From NCBI GenBank assembly GCA_944333055.1, contig CALVKT010000018.1, positions 1 to 52,503 on the forward strand: DNA of 52,503 nucleotides, given 5' to 3'. A program made the position numbers and the translations under genes. Origin of the DNA: an uncultured Clostridia bacterium (GTDB lineage: Bacteria; Bacillota; Clostridia; Christensenellales; Aristaeellaceae). Numbering within the stretch: position 1 is the first letter of the stretch; the number at the start of each line of letters is the position of its first letter. Shown here piece by piece: positions 15,938 through 24,819 of this stretch. The notes beneath the pieces were generated by a model. That model made no database searches, was not told the origin of the DNA, and saw nothing but the letters and a program-made list of their open reading frames with translations.

Positions 15938-15948
15938 AGCGAAACAGC

Positions 15949-15978
15949 AAAGGCCGCAAGCGAAGGCTTGCGGCCTTT
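15949..15978. terminator. Bidirectional terminator
   Basis: A 13-bp stem (15949-15961 with 15966-15978) with a 4-base loop, starting AAAGGCCGC and ending GCGGCCTTT. It serves both the secreted protein gene and the convergent glycosyltransferase gene. Confidence 0.85.
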
Positions 15979-15980
15979 GT

Positions 15981-17513
15981 TTATGCGCGCCTGACGCGGC
16001 CTTTCAGGCGCAGCGCGGTCTGGCGAAAGCCCTCCACGCCGAGCATCACGTAAAACGGCGCGTAGAGATACAGGTAGCGCGCACGCGCCTCGAAGATCCA
16101 CTCGAACATCGTCAATCCGATCAGCGCGAGCATCGCCGCGCGCAGGACGCCGTCACGATCCCGCGCGCCGCGCAGGGTATAGGCCGCGCCGCACAGCGCG
16201 CAGCCCAGCAGCAACGCAAGCCAGACGCTATGCAGCCCCGTCAGCGGCACCTGAAACAGCGCGTCGTCCGTGCGGATCAGCCGCTTGAGAAACGGCGAGA
16301 GCACGCTGTCCTTGTCCGCGATCCACTCGCGATAAAAGCCGCCCTCGCAGCCCCACGCAAACGTGCCGTCCGCGTAATTGGTCAGCGTCTTCTTCTTGAG
16401 GTGCGTGAGCATCACGCCCGGCGTCATCGCATCCAGCCGCGAGCGAATCTCCTCGATCTGCATCTGCGTGCGCGCCTCGCGCGTCGGCTCAGCCGCCGAC
16501 CGCTGCACATCCTCCCAGGCATATGTGCCGTTGGTCGCCGTGTTCAATCCCATCATGACGAAGTGCAGCATGCCCATCCTGCGCTCCGGTTTGAGCGCTA
16601 TCGGCGAGGCTGCGGTCATCGCCTGCGCGCCCGGCCCGACGATCAGCGCGGTGATCAGCGCCGTCGCCGCCGTGTGCGCCATCCAGCGCCGCGCCCGGCC
16701 GCACGCCGGCAGCCGAATGGCCTCCAGGAGCGCGATGGCGATGGTCACGATGGCCGCCTGCGGCTTGATCAGATAGCCCACGCCCGTCAGCAGGCCGATC
16801 AGCGGCCACGCGAGACGCCCCCATTTCCCTTCTCGATGCGCCTGATAGACGGTCAAAATGGCCGTCGGGAAGATCAGCGCCATGCTGTCGGAGTAGGGGA
16901 TCATCAGCCACGGCGACAGGCCGACGAACGCCGCATACACCAGCGCCACGCAGCGCGCCAGACGGCGCGAGCCCGTCGTGCGCGCCGAAAGCCGCCAGAC
17001 GAGCATGCCCGTGAGCGTGTTGAGCGCGCACTGCCCGGCGATGAGCACGTAGACGCAGCGGTCCAGCCCCGGATTGCCCAGCAGCAGGCGCACCACCCGC
17101 AGCACCGCCGCAAACAGGAGCACCAGCGGGATGTTGTTGGGGTACAGGCTCAACGCGGCGGCATGGATGTCCGCGTCACCCCCGGCGATGGCATAGGCGC
17201 TCTCGATGACGCCTTGCGAATCCCAACCGGTCAGGAAATACGCATGGAAGCAGAGCACCAGCTGCACGGCAAAGAGCGCCGCCCAGGGGACGAGCGACCA
17301 AAAGGCGCGCCGCCTGGGGGCCGGCAGGCGCGCGGCCGCCGCGCACACCAGCGCCACGCCCGCCGTGCCCAGCAGCAGCATGACGCCCTGCGAGAGCGCA
17401 AACGGGCGCTTGCAGGCAAACGACGTCCCCTCAAAGGCACACAAAACGATCGCAAGGATCAGGCCCATCAGCGCCGCAAACAGCGCGGACACCGCCCTGT
17501 CCAGTCGTCCCAT
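15981..17513 (-). CDS. GT-C type membrane glycosyltransferase (PMT/ArnT-like)
   Basis: This is a 510-residue polytopic membrane protein starting MGRLDRAVSALF, chosen for GGGAGG upstream. About 10-12 hydrophobic segments are visible. After the second membrane helix the first outward loop contains TGWDSQGVIESAYAI, the acidic position expected of GT-C enzymes that use polyprenyl-phosphate sugars. A second loop has SPWLMIPYSDSMALIFPTA. The C-terminal half has an extracellular part, then FEARARYLYLYAPFYVMLG, a common end motif. It probably transfers a sugar to a wall polymer, lipid or protein outside the cell. Donor and acceptor are unknown. It follows ftsZ after a terminator. Confidence 0.75.
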   Translation of the reverse strand: MGRLDRAVSALFAALMGLILAIVLCAFEGTSFACKRPFALSQGVMLLLGTAGVALVCAAAARLPAPRRRAFWSLVPWAALFAVQLVLCFHAYFLTGWDSQGVIESAYAIAGGDADIHAAALSLYPNNIPLVLLFAAVLRVVRLLLGNPGLDRCVYVLIAGQCALNTLTGMLVWRLSARTTGSRRLARCVALVYAAFVGLSPWLMIPYSDSMALIFPTAILTVYQAHREGKWGRLAWPLIGLLTGVGYLIKPQAAIVTIAIALLEAIRLPACGRARRWMAHTAATALITALIVGPGAQAMTAASPIALKPERRMGMLHFVMMGLNTATNGTYAWEDVQRSAAEPTREARTQMQIEEIRSRLDAMTPGVMLTHLKKKTLTNYADGTFAWGCEGGFYREWIADKDSVLSPFLKRLIRTDDALFQVPLTGLHSVWLALLLGCALCGAAYTLRGARDRDGVLRAAMLALIGLTMFEWIFEARARYLYLYAPFYVMLGVEGFRQTALRLKGRVRRA

Positions 17514-17529
17514 CCGTTTTCCTCCCATC

Positions 17530-17555
17530 AAAAATGCCGGCTTTTCAGCCGGCAT
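17530..17555 (-). terminator. Terminator behind ftsZ
   Basis: On the minus strand ATGCCGGCT pairs with AGCCGGCAT around a 4-base loop and runs into T5. It ends the dcw cluster 13 bases after the ftsZ stop. Confidence 0.88.
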
Positions 17556-17567
17556 CTCTCTTTGCGA

Positions 17568-18896
17568 TTACTTGCGGCGCATGTAGGCCGGAATGCCATC
17601 CATGAAGGAACGCGGCGCGCGCTGCTGTTCCTCCTGCTGTGGGCGCTCCTGTTCCGCCGGGGCCGGCATATCCGGCATGGCGGCATAGGGCGAGACGCGC
17701 TGCTGGGGATTCATCGCACTCTCGTTGTTCAGGAACGCAGGCACCTCCGGCTCCGCCGGATTCTGCGCATAGCCCGTCACAGGCGTGTAGGACGGGTCAT
17801 AGCGGGTGAAATTGCGGTTCATCGGCTGCTGCTGCGGCTGCTGCGGACGATAGGCCGGCGCGCTGAAGCTCTGGGGCACGTAGGCCGCCTGGCTGGGCAG
17901 CGAGGCCGGGCGCTCCGCGCTGGACGCGCGCGGCGGGAAGGGCACCTTCTCAAAGCCGGTGGCGATGACGGTGATGTGCACCTCGTCCTCCAGCGTGTCG
18001 TCGATGCTCGCGCCGAAGATGATGTTCGCCTCGCTGTCGGCGGCGGCGGTGATCATCTCGACCGCATCGTTGATGTCCGTGATGGAGCACTCGGAATTGC
18101 AGGTCACGTTGATGAGCACGGCGCGCGCGCCGTCGATGCTGGTCTCCAGCATCGGGGAGGAAATCGCGTTCTGCGCGGCGTCGGCCATGGCCTTCTCGCC
18201 CTTGCCCACGCCGATGCCCAGATGCGCCATGCCGCCGGACTCCATGACCGCCTTCACGTCGGCGAAGTCCAGATTGATGATGCCGGTCTGGGAGATCAGG
18301 TCGGAAATGCCCTGAATGCCCTGACGCAGCACGTCGTCGGCGAAGTTGAACGCGCCCTTGAAGGACGTGCCCTTCGGGCAGACCTGGAGCAGGCGCTCGT
18401 TGGGGATGACGACCAGCGTGTCCACGCGCTGCTTGAGCTCGTCGATGCCGGCCTCCGCCTTGCGCATGCGGGTCTTGCCCTCAAAGGCGAACGGCTTGGT
18501 CACCACAGCGATGGTCAGGATTCCCATGTCGCGGGCGATCTCGGCGACCACAGGCGCAGCGCCCGTGCCGGTGCCGCCGCCCATGCCGGCGGTGACGAAC
18601 ACCAGATCCGCGCCCTTGAGCGCGTTGGCGATCTCCTCGCGGCTCTCCTCGGCGGCCTTCTTGCCGATCTCCGGCGTCGCGCCCGCGCCCAGACCCTTGG
18701 TCAGCTTTTCGCCGATCTGGATCATGGTCGCAGCCCTGCTGGTGCGCAGCGCCTGCACGTCGGTGTTGACGGCGATGAAATCCACGCCGGTCACGCCGCA
18801 ATCGACCATGCGGTTGAGCGCGTTGCCGCCGCCGCCGCCGCAGCCCACGACCTTGATGGAAGCTGCCGGACGCTCGTCCATTTCGATTTCAAACAC
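17568..18896 (-). CDS. ftsZ: Cell division GTPase FtsZ
   Basis: This is a 442-residue tubulin homologue that polymerises into the Z ring. The GTP-binding core is intact: [15 protein letters not shown], the tubulin signature [16 protein letters not shown], and the T7 loop [11 protein letters not shown] that completes GTP hydrolysis on the neighbouring subunit. After about residue 320 comes a Pro/Gln-rich linker, and the protein ends with the conserved tail [10 protein letters not shown] that binds FtsA. The start is GTG with GGGGG eight bases upstream. It is the last gene of the dcw cluster, 51 bases after ftsA. Confidence 0.98.
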   Translation of the reverse strand: MFEIEMDERPAASIKVVGCGGGGGNALNRMVDCGVTGVDFIAVNTDVQALRTSRAATMIQIGEKLTKGLGAGATPEIGKKAAEESREEIANALKGADLVFVTAGMGGGTGTGAAPVVAEIARDMGILTIAVVTKPFAFEGKTRMRKAEAGIDELKQRVDTLVVIPNERLLQVCPKGTSFKGAFNFADDVLRQGIQGISDLISQTGIINLDFADVKAVMESGGMAHLGIGVGKGEKAMADAAQNAISSPMLETSIDGARAVLINVTCNSECSITDINDAVEMITAAADSEANIIFGASIDDTLEDEVHITVIATGFEKVPFPPRASSAERPASLPSQAAYVPQSFSAPAYRPQQPQQQPMNRNFTRYDPSYTPVTGYAQNPAEPEVPAFLNNESAMNPQQRVSPYAAMPDMPAPAEQERPQQEEQQRAPRSFMDGIPAYMRRK

Positions 18897-18947
18897 AGGA
18901 AAATCCCCCTTTTGTTTCGCTAGAATAACGCCAGCGCACGCCTGCGC

Positions 18948-20126
18948 TTATCTGCGGAAAATACGCTTGATGCGGTCAAACAGGCCCTCGTCCTGCTCTT
19001 CCATTTCGATGGTGTTGTACACCAGCTCCAGCAGGCCGCTGCCGCTGGCGTAGATCTGCGCGGGCTTGAGCTTGACCGTCTTGGCCGCCGCCTCGCGCAC
19101 GTTGCGCGAGAGCTTGCTGGCCGCGTACACCCGCGCGCCGGACATGGGCATCAGGCCGCCGCCGGTGAAATAGATATTGCTCCAGTTGCCCAGGCGAATG
19201 CCGCTCTTTCTGATGGCCTCGTCGATCATCTCCAGCAGCTCGTCCACGCGCGCGTCGATGATCATGCTGATCTGCTCGCCCTCGAACGTCTCCGTCTGGC
19301 CGTTCTCGGCCTGCACCTCGATCTGCGTGTTCTTCGGCGCGTTGAACGCGTAGCTGCGCTTGATCTTCTCGCACATGTCAAACGGCTTTTCAAGGCCGTA
19401 GGCCAGGTCCAGCGTGATGTGCGCGCCGCCCACCGGCAGCACCTTCTGCCAGATCAGCGCGTCACCCTCCACCGCCATGACCTCCGTGGACAGATAGCCC
19501 ACGTCCACGAGGATGGCCGTATGATCGCGCTCCTCAAAGGGGATCATCTGCATGGCCTCGCCCACGGAGGTGGAGAAGAAGCCGCGCACCTCGATATTCA
19601 GCTCGCGCAGGCGTTCGGTCACGTCGTTGACGAAGAACTGATCCGCCAGCACGAAGCCGATCATGCCCTCCAGCGTCGCGCCCTTCTGATCGACGGGTTC
19701 CAGCGTCTTCTGGCCGCCGTCCACCTTGAACCAGGCGGGGCTGCGGTGGATGATCACGCCGGTGGGCCGGTCGAGCATCTCGGTGGCCTGCCGCTGCAGC
19801 TTTTCCACGTCCGCGCTGGTCACCCTCGGATCCGCGCCCTGCAGCGTCACGCTCGACTCGATCACGTACACGCGCACGAACTCACCCGGCACGCCCACGT
19901 AGACCTCCCGGATGTGTGCGCCCACCTTCTTCTCCGCCGTTTCAATGGCGCTGGCAATCGCGTCGGTGACATCGCCCGGCGCGTTCCACTCCCCGTCCAT
20001 AAAGCCATCGTACTGCGCCATGCCGGCCGATGTGATGGTCACCTTCTGATACGCGCTCTCCTCCGCAAGCAATACCAGCACCTTGGACGTGCCAAAGTCC
20101 AGAACCGCCGTCGCTTTTTTCATCAT
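18948..20126 (-). CDS. ftsA: Cell division protein FtsA
   Basis: This is a 392-residue actin-like protein that anchors FtsZ to the membrane. AVLDFGTSKVLVLLAE is the phosphate 1 motif; VPGEFVRVYVIESSV begins the 1C subdomain; TAILVDVGYLSTEVMAVEG is phosphate 2; IYFTGGGLMPMSGARVYA is the adenosine motif. The C-terminus ends LFDRIKRIFRR, the expected amphipathic membrane-binding helix. Its position before ftsZ agrees with FtsA. It has its own promoter at 20213-20241. Confidence 0.93.
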   Translation of the reverse strand: MMKKATAVLDFGTSKVLVLLAEESAYQKVTITSAGMAQYDGFMDGEWNAPGDVTDAIASAIETAEKKVGAHIREVYVGVPGEFVRVYVIESSVTLQGADPRVTSADVEKLQRQATEMLDRPTGVIIHRSPAWFKVDGGQKTLEPVDQKGATLEGMIGFVLADQFFVNDVTERLRELNIEVRGFFSTSVGEAMQMIPFEERDHTAILVDVGYLSTEVMAVEGDALIWQKVLPVGGAHITLDLAYGLEKPFDMCEKIKRSYAFNAPKNTQIEVQAENGQTETFEGEQISMIIDARVDELLEMIDEAIRKSGIRLGNWSNIYFTGGGLMPMSGARVYAASKLSRNVREAAAKTVKLKPAQIYASGSGLLELVYNTIEMEEQDEGLFDRIKRIFRR

Positions 20127-20212
20127 ACGATCTCATGCTCCTGTCTGCCCGCATGTAAATTCGCCCGAATGGGCGCAAAATATCATCTGATTTGCTAGTA
20201 TTATGCGAGTTT

Positions 20213-20241
20213 ATTGTAACCGATTATGCCCGTTCTTTCAA
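20213..20241 (-). promoter_or_regulatory. Internal promoter for ftsA-ftsZ
   Basis: On the minus strand, TTGAAA (20241-20236), 17 bases, TACAAT (20218-20213). It lies in the 171-base gap between ftsQ and ftsA, so ftsAZ can be expressed apart from the rest of the cluster. The leader also has a CGCCC/GGGCG hairpin. Confidence 0.8.
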
Positions 20242-20297
20242 GCCACCTGAGCAAATTTTGTCCATTTTCCGTCCATTTTTCCCCGAATTGTTCGCCT

Positions 20298-21122
20298 TTA
20301 GGGCGTAGTTTCCGGGGCCGGGGTGGGCGTTGCCGTCGGCGTCGGGGTGATTGTGGGCAGCACTGCCGGGATGTAATGTGCATTTTTTCCGTTGGACACG
20401 TCGATCTTCGCGCCCATCAGATCGCCCTGCTGCTCGCGAATGGTGAGCACCTCGCGCCCGATGAGCAGCTTGGTGCGCAGGCTGCGCTCGTCGCCCAGCT
20501 CGATCTTCGCGCCGTCCGTCGTGAGGACGTACAGGTTGTCTGTGTTCTTGACGCTCAGCTCCGAGATGCGCGTGAGCAGGCTGGTCGTCTCCAGTTCCGA
20601 GAGCACGTGTTCCATCGCCGCGAGCTGGCCCTGATCCTGCACGGGCAGGCGCTCGCCCACGGTGATGCGCGAGTTCGTCTCCATGGCAAAGCCCGTCACG
20701 CGCGGCCCGGCCACGCCCGTGGGATACGCGCTGCCCGCGCATTCGAGCACCATGCCCTGCTCGTCGAGCACGTAGTAATAGCCCAGGTCGTAGACCACCG
20801 CCATGCCCATCCGCTCCTCGATGTGCAGCGTCAGCGTGCCGCGGTAGTCAAATCCATGCCTGATATATTCGATGTAGCGGTTCTTCTCCAGTGCGCGCTC
20901 CAGACTCTGCTTGGAGATGCTCAGCAGGTTGTCGCCGATCTCAACGCCGCTCTGCGTGATGACCTCCTCGCGCAGCAGGTTGCGGTTGCCCACGACCATG
21001 ATGTCGCGCACGACGAACACCTGCGAGCAGACCAGCACGATCAATGCCGCCAGCGCGCCGATCACCAGAATGGCCATGGCCATCGTCTGTCGCGCCGCTT
21101 TTTTTCGTTTCTTGTGTCGCAT
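20298..21122 (-). CDS. ftsQ: Cell division protein FtsQ/DivIB
   Basis: This is a 274-residue bitopic membrane protein of the divisome. A basic cytoplasmic N-terminus (MRHKKRKKAARQ) precedes one membrane helix at about residues 14-36. The POTRA domain follows, starting FVVRDIMVVGNRNLLREEV, then the FtsQ/DivIB beta domain with YYYVLDEQGMVLE. The protein ends in a Thr/Pro tail (PTPTATPTPAPETTP). Its first 61 bases overlap the end of ftsW, suggesting coupled translation; GGAGG precedes the ATG. Confidence 0.9.
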   Translation of the reverse strand: MRHKKRKKAARQTMAMAILVIGALAALIVLVCSQVFVVRDIMVVGNRNLLREEVITQSGVEIGDNLLSISKQSLERALEKNRYIEYIRHGFDYRGTLTLHIEERMGMAVVYDLGYYYVLDEQGMVLECAGSAYPTGVAGPRVTGFAMETNSRITVGERLPVQDQGQLAAMEHVLSELETTSLLTRISELSVKNTDNLYVLTTDGAKIELGDERSLRTKLLIGREVLTIREQQGDLMGAKIDVSNGKNAHYIPAVLPTITPTPTATPTPAPETTP

Positions 21123-22261
21123 GCCTGTTTTCCTCCGCCATGATGATTCGTCAGTGCGCGTCCGTCCTCGCGCGAAATGTTCAGCAGGATGCCCACGGCC
21201 GCCATGATCATCGTCACCGACGTGCCGCCCGCGCTGAAGAACGGCAGCGGCAGGCCCGTCGTGGGCAGGATGCCCGTGACCACGCCCATGTTGATGAACG
21301 CCTGCAGGCCGATCATCGAGGTGATGCCCGCAGCCAGCAGGCAGCCGTATCGATCCCGGCAGGAGAGCGCCACGCGCAGCCCGGCGAACACGAACGCCGC
21401 AAACAGCAGGATGACGGCCGTGCAGCCCAGCAGCCCGAAGTCTTCGCCGACGATGGCGAAGATGAAGTCAGATTCCGGATACGGCAGGTAGGCGAACTTC
21501 TGCTTGCCCTGCCCCAGCCCCATGCCGAAGATGCCGCCGGAGCCCAGCGCGATGAGCGATTGGGAGAGCTGATAGCCCTCGTCGCTCATCTTGGCGAACG
21601 GGTCGCGGAAGGACAGCAGCCGCTCCCGCCTGTACGGCGCGCTCCACGCGTAAAACGCGCCCAGCCCCAGCCCGCAGACGCTCAGCAGCGCCATGTGGCG
21701 CTTCTTGAGCCCCGCCGCAAAGAGCATGAGCAGCGCGCAGATCAGGATGCTGCCGCCGGTGGAGAGGTTGGGCTGCTCCAGAATCAGCAGGAACATCACG
21801 CCCGGCACGATGAGCAGCGGCGCCACGCCGCCAAAGAGGCTGGCGATCCGCTCGCCCCGCCGGTCCAGCGCGCCCGTCATGAAGATGACCATCGTGTATT
21901 TGGCGAACTCCGAGGGCTGCATGCTCAGCCCAGCGATGTTCAGCCAGCGCCGCGAGCCGTTGATGCTCACACCGATGCCGGGGATGATCACCAGCACCAG
22001 CAGCACCGCGCTCACGCCCAGCAGCAGGAGCATCACGCGCGGGTTCCGGTACGTCCTGTAGGGCACGTGCGACAGGCACACGCACGCCGCCGCGCCCAGC
22101 GCCACGCCGATGAGCTGCTTCTTCACCGCGGAGAGCGGATCGCCGCTCGCCGTCCGCTGGTAATACGTCGCGCTGAAGAGCGTCACAAGCCCCAGCGCCA
22201 GCAGCAGCACCATCAGCAGCACGATCGTCTTGTCGCACGCGCGGCGCACATTCTGCGTCAT
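21062..22261 (-). CDS. ftsW: Peptidoglycan polymerase FtsW (SEDS family)
   Basis: This is a 399-residue SEDS glycosyltransferase with ten predicted membrane helices that polymerises lipid II at the septum. Family motifs: GSRRWLNIAGLSMQPSEFAK, LLILEQPNLSTGGSILI (with the catalytic-type Asp position read as Asn-Leu-Ser here), SLIALGSGGIFGMGLGQG and ILPTTGLPLPFFSAGGTS. In the third helix-loop region the usual PDLG reads PNLS, so the catalytic Asp assignment should be checked by alignment. A basic tail follows residue 370. It lies between murD and ftsQ; SpoVE is a possible alternative name. Confidence 0.92.
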   Translation of the reverse strand: MTQNVRRACDKTIVLLMVLLLALGLVTLFSATYYQRTASGDPLSAVKKQLIGVALGAAACVCLSHVPYRTYRNPRVMLLLLGVSAVLLVLVIIPGIGVSINGSRRWLNIAGLSMQPSEFAKYTMVIFMTGALDRRGERIASLFGGVAPLLIVPGVMFLLILEQPNLSTGGSILICALLMLFAAGLKKRHMALLSVCGLGLGAFYAWSAPYRRERLLSFRDPFAKMSDEGYQLSQSLIALGSGGIFGMGLGQGKQKFAYLPYPESDFIFAIVGEDFGLLGCTAVILLFAAFVFAGLRVALSCRDRYGCLLAAGITSMIGLQAFINMGVVTGILPTTGLPLPFFSAGGTSVTMIMAAVGILLNISREDGRALTNHHGGGKQACDTRNEKKRRDRRWPWPFW

Positions 22262-22322
22262 GAAACCGCCCCTTCCGGCCGCCTTGAGAATGTCCTCTTT
22301 CGCATGCGGCCGTCAGGCGCCG

Positions 22323-23687
22323 TCACGCCAGCGCCAGCACCTTCTCCTTGAACACCCTGCCCCTGTCCTCAAAGTCCTTGAACATGTCAAAGCTCGCGCA
22401 TGCCGGCGAGAGCAGCACGCAGCCGCCCGGCTGCGCCAGCGCGCGGCACAGCGCGATGCACCGGTCAAAGTCGTGCCCGGCCTCGCTGACGGCCGTGTAG
22501 CCCGCCTGCGCGAGCGCCCGGCCGATCTGCGCCGCCGTGTCGCCGATGAGCACGCAGTGCGCGATCTGCGGCGAGGCGGCGATCGTCTCGGCCAGCGGCG
22601 CAAAGGACGCGCCCTTGTCGCTGCCGCCCAGGATCAGCACGGTCGGCTTTGTCATGGTCGCAATCGCCTTCTGCGTCGAATCGACGTTCGTGCCCTTGGA
22701 GTCGTTGATCCACGTCACGCCGCACAGCTCGCGCACCGTCTCGATGCGGTGCTCCACGCCCGCGAACGTGCGCAGCACCGGCGCCATCCGCGCCGCCTGC
22801 ACGCCCATCGCGCCCGCGACCGTCACCGCCGCCAGCGCGTTCTCCAGGTTGTGCGGGCCGGGGATGCGCACCTCGTCCGCACGGCAGACGGGGACGTATT
22901 CGTCCTCAAGATGCAGCACGATCATCCCGTCGCGCACGTCCGCGCCGCAGGGCACCCGCTGCGTGCGCGAGAACCACGCGATCTTCGCCGCCAGCCCCCC
23001 GGCCATCTCCCGGCAGATCGGATCGTCGTAATTGAATACGGCCACGTCCTGCGCCGTCTGGTTGGCGAAGATGCGCCGCTTCATGGCGATGTACGCCTGC
23101 ATGGAGCCGTGGCGCGCGATGTGATCCTCCGTGATGTTGAGCACCGCGCCCACGTGCGGGTGGAACGCGTCGATCGTCTCGCACTGATAGGAGCTGACCT
23201 CGGCGACCGTCAGGTCCTCGTCGGTCGAATCGCCCGCATCCGCGGTGATCGGATAGCCGATGTTGCCCACCACGTGCGTGGGCCGCCCCGTGGTGCGCAG
23301 CAGCTCGCCCACCAGCGTGGTGGTCGTCGTCTTGCCGTTGGTGCCGGTGATGGCGCACAGACCGCCGCGCATCATGCGCGCGCCCAGCTCCAGCTCGCCG
23401 ATGACCTCCACGCCCCTTAATATGGCCGCCTGCACAAAATCCCTGGCCACCGGAATGCCCGGACTGAGGATCATCATCTGCTGGCCGTCCAGGTGGCGCT
23501 GCGGGCCCTCGCCCAGCGCGAAGGCGCATCCGAGCGCGCGCAGTTCATCGAGCGCGCCGCCAAACGCCGCCTCAGGCTTCATGTCGCTCAGGGTCACGAT
23601 CGCCCCGCGCTGCGCCAGCAGCTTCGCCGCGGCGATGCCGCTGCGCGCCATGCCCAGCACGATCACGCGCCTGCCTTTCACATCCAT
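22323..23687 (-). CDS. murD: UDP-N-acetylmuramoyl-L-alanine--D-glutamate ligase
   Basis: This is a 454-residue Mur ligase that adds D-glutamate to UDP-MurNAc-L-Ala. The N-terminal Rossmann domain starts VIVLGMARSGIAAAKLL. The ATP site is AITGTNGKTTTTTLVGELL, the central domain has NITEDHIARHGSMQAYI, and the C-terminal domain WINDSKGTNVDSTQKAI and LILGGSDKGASF, all MurD-specific. GGGAGG nine bases before the ATG at 23687 decides the start. Confidence 0.96.
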   Translation of the reverse strand: MDVKGRRVIVLGMARSGIAAAKLLAQRGAIVTLSDMKPEAAFGGALDELRALGCAFALGEGPQRHLDGQQMMILSPGIPVARDFVQAAILRGVEVIGELELGARMMRGGLCAITGTNGKTTTTTLVGELLRTTGRPTHVVGNIGYPITADAGDSTDEDLTVAEVSSYQCETIDAFHPHVGAVLNITEDHIARHGSMQAYIAMKRRIFANQTAQDVAVFNYDDPICREMAGGLAAKIAWFSRTQRVPCGADVRDGMIVLHLEDEYVPVCRADEVRIPGPHNLENALAAVTVAGAMGVQAARMAPVLRTFAGVEHRIETVRELCGVTWINDSKGTNVDSTQKAIATMTKPTVLILGGSDKGASFAPLAETIAASPQIAHCVLIGDTAAQIGRALAQAGYTAVSEAGHDFDRCIALCRALAQPGGCVLLSPACASFDMFKDFEDRGRVFKEKVLALA

Positions 23688-23805
23688 TCTGCTCTTCCTC
23701 CCGGCGAACGCCGCCTGTCGTGTAAACATGAAATCCCGCCCCCGTCGGCGCGCAGAATCCCTCCTGCCGCGCTTTGGGAAGCGGGTGTCCCCGAAATCAC
23801 GCGCC

Positions 23806-24780
23806 TTAGAGCACGCCCATCAGCGTGATGAGGCACAGCGCGATGGTCGTGGTCATATACATGGCCACGATGCGCACCTCGTTCATGCCGCTGAGCTCAA
23901 AGTGGTGGTGAATCGGCGACATCTTGAAGATGCGCTTGCCGCCCGTCTTCTTGAAATAGGTCACCTGGATGATGACCGACAGGCTGCTCATGAGCATCCA
24001 GAAGGCGATGAGCACCAGAATCAGCGGCTGGCGCAGCAGCATGGCGGCCGCCACCACCGCGCCGCCGATGAACATGGAGCCGGTGTCGCCCATGAACATC
24101 TTCGCCGGGTTGACGTTGTAGATCAGAAAGCCCATGCAGCCGCCGCACAGCGCCGCGCAGGCCACGCCCAGGTCGCCGCCCAGCCCGTACGCGCCGGCGA
24201 TGACCGCCAGCGTCGCAAAGTCCACGATGGAGACGCTGGTGAGCAGGCCGTCCAGACCGTCGAGCAGGTTGGCGCTGTTGGTCGTGCCCACGATGACGAA
24301 CATCATCAGCGGGATATAGAGGATGCCCAGATCGATCTCCGCGCGCAGGAACGGCACGCGGATCACCGAGCCGACCTGCGGGTGCGCGTAGCAATACACG
24401 GAGAACGCCAACGCCAGAATCGTCTGGAAGAACATCTTCTGCTTGGGGCTCAGGCCCGCGTTCTTGCCGCCGCGGATCTTGGTCATGTCGTCCGCAAAGC
24501 CGATGCACATGTTGCCCAGCGCCATCAGGATGACGGCCAGCATCATGTTCTGCGTGAGCGGCACGCTGTAGTCGTTGAGGATCAGCCCCGTCACGATCGC
24601 CGCGCCGGCGAACGTGAGCCCGCCCATGATCGGCGTGCCCTGCTTCTTTTTGTGCGCTTCGGGCGCCAGCTCGTAGATGTTCTGGCCAAACTTGAGCCGA
24701 TAGAGCACCGGGAGCAGCAGCCTGCCCAGCAGCGTGCCGACCGCAAAGGCCAGCACGACGGAAAGCATCATCCTTTGCAT
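23806..24780 (-). CDS. mraY: Phospho-N-acetylmuramoyl-pentapeptide transferase
   Basis: This is a 324-residue, ten-helix membrane enzyme that moves phospho-MurNAc-pentapeptide from UDP to undecaprenyl phosphate to make lipid I. Family signatures: GTPIMGGLTF, CIGFADDMTKI with the catalytic Asp pair, TTNSANLLDGLDGL and VNPAKMFMGDTGSMFIGG, then KMSPIHHHFELSG with the histidine triad. GGAGGA precedes the ATG at 24780; the ATG six bases earlier is too close to the ribosome-binding site. The shared spacing suggests the same translation signal as murE. Confidence 0.97.
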   Translation of the reverse strand: MQRMMLSVVLAFAVGTLLGRLLLPVLYRLKFGQNIYELAPEAHKKKQGTPIMGGLTFAGAAIVTGLILNDYSVPLTQNMMLAVILMALGNMCIGFADDMTKIRGGKNAGLSPKQKMFFQTILALAFSVYCYAHPQVGSVIRVPFLRAEIDLGILYIPLMMFVIVGTTNSANLLDGLDGLLTSVSIVDFATLAVIAGAYGLGGDLGVACAALCGGCMGFLIYNVNPAKMFMGDTGSMFIGGAVVAAAMLLRQPLILVLIAFWMLMSSLSVIIQVTYFKKTGGKRIFKMSPIHHHFELSGMNEVRIVAMYMTTTIALCLITLMGVL

Positions 24781-24819
24781 GGTCATTCCTCCGAATCCTT
24801 CGCGGCACAGCGCCGCAAA

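Noticed and set aside
16230-18923. An 897-codon plus-strand open frame over the GT-C gene and ftsZ
   Set aside because: It runs through a terminator and two real genes; Arg/His-rich and without motifs.
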